A DNA stretch of 36,106 nucleotides, from NCBI GenBank assembly GCA_031276545.1, contig JAISMW010000027.1, positions 1-36,106 of the forward strand, given 5' to 3'. Every line of letters starts with the position of its first letter. Position 1 is the stretch's first letter. Source of the DNA: Tannerellaceae bacterium. GTDB taxonomy: Bacteria > Bacteroidota > Bacteroidia > Bacteroidales > Tannerellaceae. The notes beneath the pieces were generated by a model, which ran no database searches, was not told where the DNA came from, and saw only the letters and a list, made by a program, of their open reading frames with translations. The position numbers and the translations under genes are program-made. Below are positions 16,099 to 25,433 of this stretch, in pieces.

Positions 16099-17007
16099 AT
16101 GCAAAAAGATACAACAAAGAAGCAAATACCTTATTTCATAATGGCTGTCCTTACCGTAATCGTGTGGGGAACGACCTTTGTTTCCACCAAAATCCTGCTT
16201 GACTGGAAACTGACGCCGGTCGACATCTTTTTTTACCGCTTTCTGCTGGCGTATGCCGCGATCTGGATCTTTTGTCCGAAACGATTCTGGGCGGATACGG
16301 TAAAAGACGAGGTTTTTTTCTTTTGTGCAGGTCTGACGGGAGGGTCACTTTATTTTATCGCAGAGAATACGGCATTGGATATTACTTTGGCTTCCAACGT
16401 TTCGCTCATCGTAAGCATAGCGCCTCTGGTAACGGCTTTCCTGTCCCATTTATTCGTGAAAGGAGAAAAACTGAGAAGTACGCTGATATACGGTTCGCTG
16501 CTTGCCTTAACCGGAGTGGCTTTTGTGGTATATAACGGAAACTTCATCCTCAAAATAAAACCTACAGGCGATATACTCGCACTGACATCCGCTGTGATGT
16601 GGGGGCTATACACCGTTATTCTCAAACGGTTGGACACTCGTTATCCGATATTGTTCATCACGCGTAAAGTCTTCTTTTACGGGATAGTCACTATATTGCC
16701 GGTATTCTGCATCAGCCCGCTTACAACCGATACGGCGATACTCTTCCGTCCTGCCGTTTGGGGGAATCTGTTGTTCCTTGGCTTCATAGCCTCTATGCTT
16801 TGCTACATATTATGGAATGTAGCAGTAAAACATTTAGGCGCCATCCGTACTACAAACTACATCTATTTTATGCCCATAGTGACGCTCATTACCTCTGCTC
16901 TTGTCATACACGAACCCATAACCCCCATTGCCCTGTCGGGTGCCGCATTGATACTCGGCGGCGTCTATCTGGCCGAAAGTAAAAGAAACCAGCCATCAGA
17001 CTTTTAA
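16099..17007 (+). CDS. EamA/DMT family transporter
   Basis: A 302-residue drug/metabolite-type permease with ten predicted membrane helices in two EamA repeats (about 12-145 and 155-293). Typical marks are the VIVWGTTFVSTKILL first helix, FYRFLLAY, and the mid-protein restart GDILALTSAVMWGLYTVILKRL. These permeases export amino acids or other metabolites; the substrate cannot be assigned. It is preceded by its own promoter. No clear terminator follows; the 21-bp array begins about 125 bp downstream. Confidence 0.9.
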   Translation: MQKDTTKKQIPYFIMAVLTVIVWGTTFVSTKILLDWKLTPVDIFFYRFLLAYAAIWIFCPKRFWADTVKDEVFFFCAGLTGGSLYFIAENTALDITLASNVSLIVSIAPLVTAFLSHLFVKGEKLRSTLIYGSLLALTGVAFVVYNGNFILKIKPTGDILALTSAVMWGLYTVILKRLDTRYPILFITRKVFFYGIVTILPVFCISPLTTDTAILFRPAVWGNLLFLGFIASMLCYILWNVAVKHLGAIRTTNYIYFMPIVTLITSALVIHEPITPIALSGAALILGGVYLAESKRNQPSDF

Positions 17008-17130
17008 TCAACACGAGTTCGGCGTAAGAAAAAAGCGAAAAACACCTGATAGAATACAGATTTTCAGTAGGATTCCACAGGACACGCTCAAGCCGTTGCA
17101 GGCTAATTGGGGTTAACTCCGGAGCGATAG

Positions 17131-17353
17131 GGGTGGCCACCCGAAGCCACGGGGTGGCTACCCGAAGCGATGGGGTGGCCACCCGAAGCAATGGGGTGGT
17201 CACTCGAAGCGATGGGGTGGCCACCCGAAACCGTGGGGTGGCCACCCGGAGCAATGGGGTGGCCACCCGAAGCGATGGGGTGGCTACCCGAAGCGATGGG
17301 GTGGTCACCCGAAGCGATGGGGTGGCCACCCGAAACCGTGGGGTGGCCACCCC
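17131..17353 (+). repeat. Tandem array, 11 units of 21 bp with a perfect palindrome
   Basis: GGGTGG begins at 17131, 17152, 17173, 17194, 17215, 17236, 17257, 17278, 17299, 17320 and 17341, always 21 bp apart, with the last unit cut short. The consensus is the 12-bp palindrome GGGTGGCCACCC followed by GAAGCGATG (sharing the next G). Units vary to GGCTACCC, GGTCACCC and GAAACCGTG. CCACCC of one unit can also pair with GGGTGG of the next across a GAAGCGAT-like loop. All frames are open because 21 is divisible by 3, but variation is not biased to silent sites. 17354-17608 has nothing else recognisable and is AT-rich towards the next gene. Confidence 0.95.
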
Positions 17354-17608
17354 AATTCCTCCGGTTCCAGATTGATCGGGAAGGAAGACAGGAAACGCTT
17401 TCCAGATACAAAAAGTGTAGCCGTCTCTTAAAAAATCCTTAGTGGAGAATGTTAAGATAGGACGGTGTAAATTCGATACATTCCATCATCTTGTTTACCT
17501 GCAAGATAGACAATTCCCCGTACGATATGAGTAAGCTAAGTATTTAAATCAAATTATAAATCATGAAAAAATAGGTTAACGGGATTGATTATATTGAATC
17601 ATATTGAT

Positions 17609-17616
17609 TACATTTG
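17609..17616 (+). promoter_or_regulatory. -7 box TACATTTG of the helical orphan
   Basis: An exact TAnnTTTG match, with TTG at 17585-17587 about 21 nt upstream as a plausible -33 element. It lies 42 nt before the ATG. Confidence 0.55.
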
Positions 17617-17658
17617 TGAACAATAAAAATGGTCTCATTCAATTAAAATAAAACAATC

Positions 17659-18240
17659 ATGGCAGCCGATAAAAAAGCAATTGATTTTGGTAAGATAAAA
17701 AGATATATAAAAAACAGAACAGCAGAGTTTTATATAGAAACATTGCAGGGTTCTGAAAGAAAAGAATTTGAATCTGTAATTAAATACATAAACAATGTAA
17801 GAAGAACAAAAGACCTGTCGGATGAGTATGGGGTAGACGAGATTGAGAGAATTAAAAATAAATTAACCGATTTTTCTCCAACCCGTGAGCAACAAGACGT
17901 TATAGATGCTATCAACAGGCAGAAAAGAGAAGATAATATCAAAGTAAAAAAAACGCGAACCAAAAGAAAAGTAGTCACTCCTACTCCTGCTGTATCCGAA
18001 ATATCTACTTATGAAAAAGTATCCAATGCTTTTTGGAACCTGAAGACCCTGCTTGAGGAAGAGGGGAAATTATTGACGTCAAGAGAGATCGAAGTAGTAA
18101 AGAAAAATATGGTTCTTCTGACCAACTCCATTGATACCACCCTGCAGGAACGATTCAAATTTGAAATACAACAAGCCCTCAAACAAGCCGAAGAAATAAA
18201 AATGAGAATAGAAAAGCTAAACAGCAAAATCAAAACCTGA
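17659..18240 (+). CDS. Charged, largely helical protein of unknown function
   Basis: A 193-residue protein not assigned to any family I recognise. It is lysine/glutamate-rich and mainly helical: residues 8-95 form one helical part (FGKIKRYIKNRTAEFY, then EFESVIKYINNV). A basic, proline-containing linker follows at about 96-112 (KVKKTRTKRKVV, TPTP). A second helical part has a coiled-coil-like end (KFEIQQALKQAEEIKMRIEK). There is no signal peptide or membrane helix. The gene is much more AT-rich than its neighbours, which suggests separate acquisition. The basic linker would suit nucleic-acid contact, but that is speculation. It has its own promoter and follows the 21-bp array by about 300 bp. 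Confidence 0.7.
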   Translation: MAADKKAIDFGKIKRYIKNRTAEFYIETLQGSERKEFESVIKYINNVRRTKDLSDEYGVDEIERIKNKLTDFSPTREQQDVIDAINRQKREDNIKVKKTRTKRKVVTPTPAVSEISTYEKVSNAFWNLKTLLEEEGKLLTSREIEVVKKNMVLLTNSIDTTLQERFKFEIQQALKQAEEIKMRIEKLNSKIKT

Positions 18241-18310
18241 TAAAGGTCAAGCCCTGCAACTACATTATAAAGGGTTCCATGAATAGCATATTGGGGTTAA
18301 ACTAAATAAT

Positions 18311-19843
18311 ATGAAATATAACAGACGTGATTTTATTAAAACAGGAGGTATGGTCATGCTTGGTTCTTTAACAACACCCTCTTTTTTAAGCGGGGCTGCT
18401 CGTGCTGCGAACAATAAGGCCGCGGGAATTTCATTTGCCATGAACCACTTTCGGATTAGTGACGGCGACTTGAAAAAAGTGCTTGCAGCAGCACTCGAAA
18501 AAGGAGGCGATTATGCTGATTTGTTCTTTGAACATTCGTATCAGAATAGTGTAGCACTACAGGACGGCGCCGTAAATCGTGCCTCGTCTTCCATCGACTT
18601 CGGAATGGGAGTTCGCGTATTGTCCGGAGACCGGACAGGTTACGCATACGTAGAAAATATAACGTTGAACGAGATGCTGAATGCGGCACGAACCGCTGCA
18701 CGCATCGCGAATACCAACGCGGGGAAAACGCCGGTTAATCTGACGGAAAAAGCGGTCGCAAACAATTATTATACCGTTCAAATACCTTGGGATAGCATCT
18801 CTATACAGGAAAAAACACCTTACCTGCAGGTCATAAACGACCGGATATTCGAATTGGACAACCGGGTGATGAAAGTAAATGCTTCGCTGGGCGATAGCAC
18901 GTCGCACATCTTTTTTTGCAACTCGGAAGGTGTGACGTATTACGACTACCGGCCGATGGTAACCTTAGGCGCCACTTGTATCATGCAGGAAAACGGGAAG
19001 ATTGAAAATTCGTATGCCGCACGGGCATACCGGATGGGAGCAGAATTCCTGAATGACGGGATTATTGAGATCATCGCGAAAGAAGCAGTAGAGAAGACGG
19101 CCATCCTCTTCCGGGCCATAAAACCGAAAGGTGGAGAAATGCCGGTGGTGATGGGGGCCGGAGGGTCGGGCATCTTACTGCACGAAGCCATCGGGCACGC
19201 TTTTGAAGCGGATTTCAATCGGAAAAACATCTCGATATTCTCCGATTTATTGAATAAAAAGGTTTGCAACGAACACATTAATGTAATCGACGACGGTACG
19301 ATACCTTTTAACCGAGGTTCGGTGAACATCGACGACGAGGGAGTGGAGGGACAAAAGACCTACATCGTAAGAAACGGCATACTGACCAGCTACCTGCACG
19401 ACCGCATCAGCGCAAAACATTACGGCATAGTTTCTACCGGAAACGGTCGACGCGAATCTTTCCGCAAGATGCCCATTCCCCGTATGCGTGCTACCTATAT
19501 GGAAGCCGGAAACGTAACGGAGGAAGAAATCATCTCCCACGTCAAGAATGGTATCTATGCCGCCAACTTTACCAACGGACAGGTGCAGATAGGTGCAGGC
19601 GACTTTACTTTTTTTGTGAAAAACGGCTACCTGATTGAAAACGGAAAGCTGACTCAGCCGGTAAAAGATATCAACATCATCGGAAACGGGCCGAAAGCGC
19701 TTGCCGACATCACGATGGTAGGCAATAATTATGAAATGGATAACGGTACATGGACTTGTGGTAAAGATGGACAATCGTGCCCTGTCACCTGCGGCATGCC
19801 TTCGGCCTTAGTCAGTAAGCTTACAGTAGGAGGAGAAAGTTAA
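18311..19843 (+). CDS. tldD: TldD family metalloprotease subunit with Tat-type signal
   Basis: A 510-residue TldD homologue. TldD and TldE form a heterodimeric zinc protease that cleaves unfolded peptides, including microcin precursors in enterobacteria. The metal site is HEAIGH at 291-296 with a C-terminal cysteine in GQSCPVTCGMPSALVS. The nucleophile region GGSGILLHEAIGHAFEAD and the strands LTSYLHDR and FRKMPIPRM are typical. The N-terminus is unusual for the family: NRRDFIK (residues 4-10), a hydrophobic stretch and AARA look like a twin-arginine signal, so the protein may be exported folded. It is 2 bp upstream of tldE. Confidence 0.9.
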   Translation: MKYNRRDFIKTGGMVMLGSLTTPSFLSGAARAANNKAAGISFAMNHFRISDGDLKKVLAAALEKGGDYADLFFEHSYQNSVALQDGAVNRASSSIDFGMGVRVLSGDRTGYAYVENITLNEMLNAARTAARIANTNAGKTPVNLTEKAVANNYYTVQIPWDSISIQEKTPYLQVINDRIFELDNRVMKVNASLGDSTSHIFFCNSEGVTYYDYRPMVTLGATCIMQENGKIENSYAARAYRMGAEFLNDGIIEIIAKEAVEKTAILFRAIKPKGGEMPVVMGAGGSGILLHEAIGHAFEADFNRKNISIFSDLLNKKVCNEHINVIDDGTIPFNRGSVNIDDEGVEGQKTYIVRNGILTSYLHDRISAKHYGIVSTGNGRRESFRKMPIPRMRATYMEAGNVTEEEIISHVKNGIYAANFTNGQVQIGAGDFTFFVKNGYLIENGKLTQPVKDINIIGNGPKALADITMVGNNYEMDNGTWTCGKDGQSCPVTCGMPSALVSKLTVGGES

Positions 19844-19845
19844 TT

Positions 19846-21168
19846 ATGATAACAGATGAACAGAAAAAATTAGCCCGGTGGGCTATGGATTTCGCCCTGA
19901 AAAATGGTTGCCGGGCGTCACGTATTACTATGTATAGCGGCACAAGCAGTTCTTATGAGATACGCGACATGAAGATAGACTGTCTCACCCAGGCGTCGGA
20001 AAGCCGTGTAAGAATTCAACTTTTTGTGGACGGACGCTACGGAGCTTTCTCTACCAACCGATTAGATAAGGATGAATTGGAAAAGTTCATCAGGAACGGC
20101 ATCGAATCAACCCGTTATCTGGCGGAAGACAAAGCCTATACGCTGCCCGACCCGTCTCTGTATTATAAAGGAGGAGGGGCCGATCTGCAATTGCTCGATC
20201 CGCATTTCAACACCATACAGCCCGACGATAAAGTAGCCTTGGCGATGCAAGTGTGCGACGAAATAATGGGCAAAGACAGCCGTATTATTTCCTCTACGTC
20301 TTCCTATGGCGACGAAATAAGCGCCGGATACCTGATTGCCAGCAATGGATTTGAAGGTGAAACGGTTTCATCTTCCTATAGACTGTTAGGGAGCGTCAGC
20401 ATCAAGGGGGAGGATAGCGAGGCACGTCCGGAATCGTACTGGTATGATTCGTCTATTTTCTACGATACACTGATAAAGAAGGGAATCGGCACGAAAGCGT
20501 TGGAGCGCACCATTCGCAAACTGGGGCAAAAGAAAACGGCGTCGGGCAGGTATAGCTTAGTGGTAGATAATATGAACTCTTCCCGTTTACTTTCGCCGGT
20601 GGTATATGCCCTGTACGGTTCGTCCATTCAGCAAAAAAACTCCTTCCTGCTTGATAAACTGAATCGGAAAGTGATGGGCGACAAGTTGACGCTGACGGAT
20701 GAACCCCATCTTCCCCAATCTCCCGGTGCACGCTATTTCGACAGCGAAGGAGTAGCAACCGGACATCTGCCCGTATTCGAACACGGCGTCCTGAAAACGT
20801 ATTATATGGATATCTACAATGCCAATAAATTGGGAGTAGCCTCCACCATCAATTCACCTTCCATCCTTACCATGCAGATGGGAGACAAGGATGTGAACGG
20901 TTTAATCTCTTTGGTAGAGAAAGGAATCCTGGTTACCGGATTCAACGGAGGAAACTGCAACAGCTCCACCGGCGACTTCTCCTACGGCGTGGAAGGTTTC
21001 CTTATAGAGAACGGCAAACTCACCCAAGCTGTCTCCGAGATGAACATCACCGGAAATATGCTGACCCTTTGGAGTCAGCTCGCCGAAGCAGGGAACGACA
21101 CGCAGAGGAACAGCAGTTGGAAAATCCCCTCCCTGCTGTTCGACGGCGTGGATTTCAGCGGACTTTGA
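19846..21168 (+). CDS. pmbA: TldE/PmbA family protease subunit
   Basis: A 440-residue partner of TldD; the PmbA/TldE subunit lacks the HExxxH metal site, and none is seen here. Family marks: the DCLTQASESRVRIQLFVDGRYG-type opening (split around 45-65), the middle SLVVDNMNSSRLLSPVV, FDSEGVAT at about 302-309, VLKTYYMDIYNANKLG, and the ending GDFSYGVEGFLIENGKLTQAVSEM. It starts 2 bp after tldD, so the two are co-translated. Unlike TldD it has no signal peptide of its own; if the complex is exported, TldE would have to travel with TldD. The last 14 bp overlap the convergent lipoprotein gene. Confidence 0.9.
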   Translation: MITDEQKKLARWAMDFALKNGCRASRITMYSGTSSSYEIRDMKIDCLTQASESRVRIQLFVDGRYGAFSTNRLDKDELEKFIRNGIESTRYLAEDKAYTLPDPSLYYKGGGADLQLLDPHFNTIQPDDKVALAMQVCDEIMGKDSRIISSTSSYGDEISAGYLIASNGFEGETVSSSYRLLGSVSIKGEDSEARPESYWYDSSIFYDTLIKKGIGTKALERTIRKLGQKKTASGRYSLVVDNMNSSRLLSPVVYALYGSSIQQKNSFLLDKLNRKVMGDKLTLTDEPHLPQSPGARYFDSEGVATGHLPVFEHGVLKTYYMDIYNANKLGVASTINSPSILTMQMGDKDVNGLISLVEKGILVTGFNGGNCNSSTGDFSYGVEGFLIENGKLTQAVSEMNITGNMLTLWSQLAEAGNDTQRNSSWKIPSLLFDGVDFSGL

Positions 21169-22312
21169 CTGCCGGCGGTGTGCTTATCTTTTGTGAAAAT
21201 GCTTTTACGTAGGCAAACCAGTCGGCAGATGTGGGGAAGCCCCATTTGCTCCAGCCTCCGCCCCAGTAATACGTAAAGTTTGTGCCGGGCACATAGTCAC
21301 TCAGCGCCAGTACGTGCCCTTCGGCTTTGCGTTTGGTCTTCTCCCGGTCGGAAAAGTATACGGCTTTGGTTTCTTTTACTGTGGAAGGAAATACACATCC
21401 CACATAGAGCTGTCCGTTCGCCGGGTCAAGCGGATCGGCATAGGCAATGAAACCTTCGGCGGTATCGGCCAGGTAATCATGACTCGGATCGTGAATCACA
21501 ATGCCGGTAGCCAAAGGGGTTGTCCGGCTTAAACCGTCAAATGATAAAGTCACTTTATTCAACTGCGAACCGGCATCCAGCGAAAGAAGGCGAGTCTCAA
21601 TTACATCCTCTCCGTCACCTGTATGCAACGGGTTGTAGGTCAGTTTAACCGTAAAGCGCAAAGGGCCGTTGTCCAGTATTTCGTACGTCCTGTAACAGTA
21701 AGGATACACAAGGGTATCATTCGCCATCAATGCCGAAGCGCCGGCTCCTAGGGTAGGGCCAACGCTGTAGTAGTCCAGCCCGTTTCCATGATCGGTATGG
21801 TACGTGATGCCATGTACTAATTCCTGATGGTAACGGTCTTCCACTACGGGTTCGGCTACATTCTTCACCCATACGTCATAGCCGAAAGCCTGTTCGCCGG
21901 AGGCCTGCAAAGCAGGGCCATAGAGACGGAACGCAATCCGGTCATTTTCCCAGGCAATATCGTCTTTCCGTTCAGGATAGTGTTTTCCGCAGACAAGCGT
22001 ATCGTATACCTCCGGCGTACCGCGTGTAAAGACGACTCCGGTTGTGCCGTTCGCAGGAACAGTTACCGGGAAAACAACTTTTTTATCATAGGTCAACTGA
22101 TAGGGAATCTGCTTCCCTTCTGCATTTAAAATAACAAACGAACCTTCCGGAAGGCCGTTGAGCGCTTCGAAGGCAATCTCTACGATTTCTCCGGTACGGT
22201 CGTAGGAAGACGGGTTTTCAACGGAAACATGTATTGCTTTTTCCTTTGTGCAGGCAACAGCGAGAAGAGCAAGAAGAGCAGGAAACAGACAGATATTCTT
22301 TTTCATATTCAT
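21155..22312 (-). CDS. DUF4861 family lipoprotein
   Basis: A 385-residue exported protein. A basic start and hydrophobic core end in LAVAC, a type II (lipoprotein) signal with the modified cysteine at about residue 21. The rest is beta-rich and matches the Bacteroidota DUF4861 family in style (DDIAWENDRIAFRLYGPAL, HGNGLDYYSVG, YYWGGGWSKWGFPT). Members often occur near carbohydrate-degradation genes and have a sugar-binding or lyase-like beta-sandwich look, but activity is not established. It lies 33 bp after the aldo/keto reductase gene and is probably co-transcribed with it. It overlaps the end of pmbA by 14 bp. Confidence 0.8.
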   Translation of the reverse strand: MNMKKNICLFPALLALLAVACTKEKAIHVSVENPSSYDRTGEIVEIAFEALNGLPEGSFVILNAEGKQIPYQLTYDKKVVFPVTVPANGTTGVVFTRGTPEVYDTLVCGKHYPERKDDIAWENDRIAFRLYGPALQASGEQAFGYDVWVKNVAEPVVEDRYHQELVHGITYHTDHGNGLDYYSVGPTLGAGASALMANDTLVYPYCYRTYEILDNGPLRFTVKLTYNPLHTGDGEDVIETRLLSLDAGSQLNKVTLSFDGLSRTTPLATGIVIHDPSHDYLADTAEGFIAYADPLDPANGQLYVGCVFPSTVKETKAVYFSDREKTKRKAEGHVLALSDYVPGTNFTYYWGGGWSKWGFPTSADWFAYVKAFSQKISTPPAVKVR

Positions 22313-22345
22313 ACGGATAAAAATTTAAACAGGAAGGCAGTAAAA

Positions 22346-23329
22346 TCAGCGTATAACGGCTTCGATTGCGCTCAACTCGCTTGCGTCGAACCGGAGATGC
22401 TGAAGCGCTTTCAGGTTGTCGAGCAATTGTTCTACGGAACTGGCTCCAATCAGTACACTGGTCACCCGATCGTCTTTCAGCAGCCAGGCCAGCGCCATTT
22501 CGGCTAAGGTTTGCCCGCGGGCAATGGCTATATCATTCAATTGGCGAACTTTGGCTATCACCTCTTCCGTCACCTGGCTTTTTTGCAGAAAACCGGTTGG
22601 TTTGGCTGCACGGGAGTTTTCGGGGATGCCATGCAGGTATTTGTTCGTCAGCAATCCCTGCGCCAAAGGCGAAAAGGCTATCAGACCCACGCCTTCCGCT
22701 TCCAGCAAGGGCAGGAGTTTGGGCTCCGCCCAGCGTTCCAGCATGGAATATTTGGGTTGATGTATCAGGCAATGTATTTTATGCTCTTTCAAAACAGCCA
22801 GCGCTGCTTTCGTTTCCTCATCGCTGTAGTTTGATATCCCGACATACAGGGCTTTTCCCCGGCGTACAATGTCGGCCAGAGCGCCCATGGTTTCTTCCAC
22901 GGGTGTACAGGGGTCGGGGCGATGCGAGTAGAATATATCCACATAGTCCAGCCCCATGCGCCGGAGGCTTTGGTCTAAACTTGCCATCAGATATTTGCGG
23001 CTGCCCCAGTTACCGTAAGGACCCGGCCACATGTCGTATCCGGCTTTCGTCGAGATGATCAGTTCGTCCCGGTACTTTCCCAGTCCTTTCTTCAGTATCT
23101 GCCCGAAGTTTTCTTCCGCCGAGCCGTATACCGGCCCGTAATTGTTGGCCAGGTCGAAATGGGTAATTCCTCTGTCAAATGCCGTATAGGCAATTTTGAT
23201 AAAGTGATTGAACACATCCACACTTCCAAAGTTGTGCCATAATCCCAATGAAATGGCAGGCAGGAGTATACCGCTCCGTCCGCAACGGCGATACATCATA
23301 CCGTCATACCGTTTTTCGTTTGCTTCCAT
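22346..23329 (-). CDS. Aldo/keto reductase, YghZ/Gpr-like
   Basis: A 327-residue NADPH-dependent (beta/alpha)8 oxidoreductase. The catalytic tetrad is complete: D59, Y64, K95 and H136 (FDLANNYG, STKAGYDM, YSHRPD). The KAGYDMWPGPYGNWGSRKYL stretch and the Kv-beta-like layout point to the L-glyceraldehyde-3-phosphate reductase (YghZ/GpR) subgroup, which detoxifies aldehydes such as methylglyoxal. NADPH contacts are seen in SPLAQGLLT and GASSVEQLLDN. It has its own -7 box and is followed by the DUF4861 lipoprotein gene. Confidence 0.92.
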   Translation of the reverse strand: MEANEKRYDGMMYRRCGRSGILLPAISLGLWHNFGSVDVFNHFIKIAYTAFDRGITHFDLANNYGPVYGSAEENFGQILKKGLGKYRDELIISTKAGYDMWPGPYGNWGSRKYLMASLDQSLRRMGLDYVDIFYSHRPDPCTPVEETMGALADIVRRGKALYVGISNYSDEETKAALAVLKEHKIHCLIHQPKYSMLERWAEPKLLPLLEAEGVGLIAFSPLAQGLLTNKYLHGIPENSRAAKPTGFLQKSQVTEEVIAKVRQLNDIAIARGQTLAEMALAWLLKDDRVTSVLIGASSVEQLLDNLKALQHLRFDASELSAIEAVIR

Positions 23330-23384
23330 AATACGTAAAAATTGATATTGAATTAATGATTGATAATCAGTTAAAGACAGGAAG

Positions 23385-23392
23385 CAAATATA
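23385..23392 (-). promoter_or_regulatory. -7 box TATATTTG of the aldo/keto reductase operon
   Basis: Minus-strand TATATTTG at 23392-23385, just after the dnaJ stop and about 56 nt upstream of the reductase ATG, in an AT-rich spacer. Confidence 0.6.
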
Positions 23393-23409
23393 GACAAAAT
23401 TCGTCTTAC

Positions 23410-24567
23410 TCAGTCGAACATATTTCTGAACTTGCGGAATATTTTGTCCTTCATGGATTTCTTCGGCTGGAAGTTGGGCGAATTTTCCAGCCCGTTCAAT
23501 ATGGATTTCTCGGACTCGGACAAGTTTTCGGGGATATAGACGCCGATATTAATCAGCAGGTCGCCCGTACCGTAGCTGTTTATGGAAGGAAGTCCTTTGT
23601 TTCTCAACCGGAGCACCTTGCCCGGCTGGGTGCCCGGTTCTATCTTTACTTTTACTTTGCCGTCGATGGTCGGCACCTCCACACTGTCGCCCAAAGCAGC
23701 TTGAGGCACACTAAGCAGGAGACTGTACAAAAGATCGTTTTCGTCTCGAATCAGTTCCGGATGCGGTTCTTCTTCTACAACGATCAGCAGGTTGCCATTG
23801 ATTCCCCCGTGAGGGGCGGCATTACCCTTGCCGCTCATGGAGAGCTGCATTCCTTCCGCTACTCCGGCCGGAATCTGCAGCGTGATGACCTCGTCGTCCT
23901 TTACAATACCTTCTCCTCCGCAGGCCGGGCATTTTTTCGTAATGATTTTGCCTTCGCCATTACACGTCGGGCAAACACTTTGAGTCCGCATCTGTCCGAG
24001 TATGGTATTGACCACACGGGTAACCACCCCGCTGCCCCGGCACGTATCGCAGGTTTTGGTACTGTGGGCATCTTCCGCTCCGCTGCCGTGGCAGACGGAG
24101 CAGGGGATGTATTTTTTTACTTTAATCTTTTTCTCTACGCCTTTGGCTATTTCATTCAGACTCAGTTTTACTTTCACACGCAGGTCGGAACCTCTGTTCA
24201 CCCGCTGCCCTTCGCCGCGAGGATTGCCTCCAAAGCCGCTAAAACTTCCAAAGCCAAAATGTCCTCCGAATATATCGCCAAAGCGCGAGAATATATCTTC
24301 CATATTGAAATCACCGCTGAAGCCTCCGCCACCGGCAGCGCCGCCTACGCCCGCATGACCGAACTGGTCGTAGCGCTGACGTTTTTGCGCGTCGCTCAGA
24401 ATGTCGTAAGCCTCTGCTGCTTCCTTGAACTTTTCTTCCGCTTCCTTATTACCCGGGTTCTTGTCGGGGTGATATTCTATGGCCTTTTTGCGGTAGGCTT
24501 TTTTTATTTCTTCCGCCGTAGCATCTTTTCCAACGCCCAGTATTTCGTAGTAATCTCTTTTTGTCAT
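23410..24567 (-). CDS. dnaJ: Chaperone protein DnaJ
   Basis: A 385-residue Hsp40 co-chaperone that loads clients on DnaK and stimulates its ATPase. J domain at 1-70 with HPD at 33-35. A Gly/Phe-rich region spans about 71-125. The four zinc-finger repeats have cysteines at 156/159, 173/176, 199/202 and 213/216 ([32 protein letters not shown]). The C-terminal client-binding domains follow. It lies 25 bp downstream of grpE in an operon. dnaK is not in the window. Confidence 0.97.
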   Translation of the reverse strand: MTKRDYYEILGVGKDATAEEIKKAYRKKAIEYHPDKNPGNKEAEEKFKEAAEAYDILSDAQKRQRYDQFGHAGVGGAAGGGGFSGDFNMEDIFSRFGDIFGGHFGFGSFSGFGGNPRGEGQRVNRGSDLRVKVKLSLNEIAKGVEKKIKVKKYIPCSVCHGSGAEDAHSTKTCDTCRGSGVVTRVVNTILGQMRTQSVCPTCNGEGKIITKKCPACGGEGIVKDDEVITLQIPAGVAEGMQLSMSGKGNAAPHGGINGNLLIVVEEEPHPELIRDENDLLYSLLLSVPQAALGDSVEVPTIDGKVKVKIEPGTQPGKVLRLRNKGLPSINSYGTGDLLINIGVYIPENLSESEKSILNGLENSPNFQPKKSMKDKIFRKFRNMFD

Positions 24568-24592
24568 TTGCGTATGATTTATTTGCCCGTTA

Positions 24593-25150
24593 TTATTCTC
24601 CTACGACTACTTTGGCATGGCGAATCACCTTGTCGTATAAGGTGTATCCTGTTTGCACGCTGTCTATCACTTTTCCTTTCAGGTCTTCGTCGGGAGCGGG
24701 GATAATAGCTATAGCTTCAAACTTTTCGGTATCAAACGGCTCGCCGACAGCCGGAATAGATTTTACTCCCTGCTGTCCCAAATAGGTGATGAATTTATTG
24801 TAAATCAATTCCACCCCTTCTTTCACCGCGTCTACATCTTCGGCTGTGCGAACCGTTTGGATGGCGCGTTCCAAATCGTCTATCACCGGGAGCAGGCCGA
24901 CAAGCGCCGTTTCTCCTCCGCTCTTAATCAGTTCGGCTTTTTCGCGCAGGGTACGCTTTCTGTAATTATCAAATTCCGCCATCAGACGGAGATACGAATC
25001 ATTCAGTTCTTCATATTTTTTTTGCGGATCGTTTTTTTCGTCCGCCACATTGTCAGTCTGCGTATCCACGTCTGACACGCTTGCTGTTTCATCTTGCAGA
25101 TTTGTCACATCTTCGCTGTTCAGCAATTCATCTTTTTCGTTCAGTTCCAT
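24593..25150 (-). CDS. grpE: Nucleotide exchange factor GrpE
   Basis: A 185-residue protein that releases ADP from DnaK. The ATG at 25150 was chosen ([11 protein letters not shown]...); a longer frame to 25252 adds 34 residues unlike GrpE. An acidic, disordered N-terminus is followed by the long helix ([24 protein letters not shown] dimer helix) and the C-terminal beta domain ending in [18 protein letters not shown], the family signature. First gene of grpE-dnaJ. No CIRCE element (TTAGCACTC inverted repeat) is seen in the 280 bp upstream, nor a full TAnnTTTG box. Confidence 0.95.
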   Translation of the reverse strand: MELNEKDELLNSEDVTNLQDETASVSDVDTQTDNVADEKNDPQKKYEELNDSYLRLMAEFDNYRKRTLREKAELIKSGGETALVGLLPVIDDLERAIQTVRTAEDVDAVKEGVELIYNKFITYLGQQGVKSIPAVGEPFDTEKFEAIAIIPAPDEDLKGKVIDSVQTGYTLYDKVIRHAKVVVGE

Positions 25151-25433
25151 CTCTTTATTTCGGTTTATTGTTTTCGTAATCCATGATTTATAAACTATCA
25201 ATGGAAACCTGTCAAAAATGTTGCCAATCCGTTCGACGAACTGCCGCATCATGCCGGCTATATACGCCGGGCATCATATAGAATTAGCCTGCATTCATTA
25301 CATCTTGCTTTTATCGCACGGATACTCAATAGAATTTATTCGAAATGAAATCTAAGCGATTTCTTATATAAATCCTGCTGCCCCGAATGAAAACCGGGTC
25401 TGCTACAAAAAAATCGCGATCAGACCGGAAAAA

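Noticed and set aside
17131..17353. G-quadruplex array
   Set aside because: G runs are separated by long loops (about 14 nt or more), so palindromic pairing explains the sequence better.
17133..17442. Repeat-peptide genes on both strands of the 21-bp array
   Set aside because: All frames are open only because 21 is divisible by three, and the variation shows no silent-site bias.
25151..25433. CIRCE/HrcA heat-shock operator upstream of grpE
   Set aside because: No TTAGCACTC / GAGTGCTAA inverted repeat is present.
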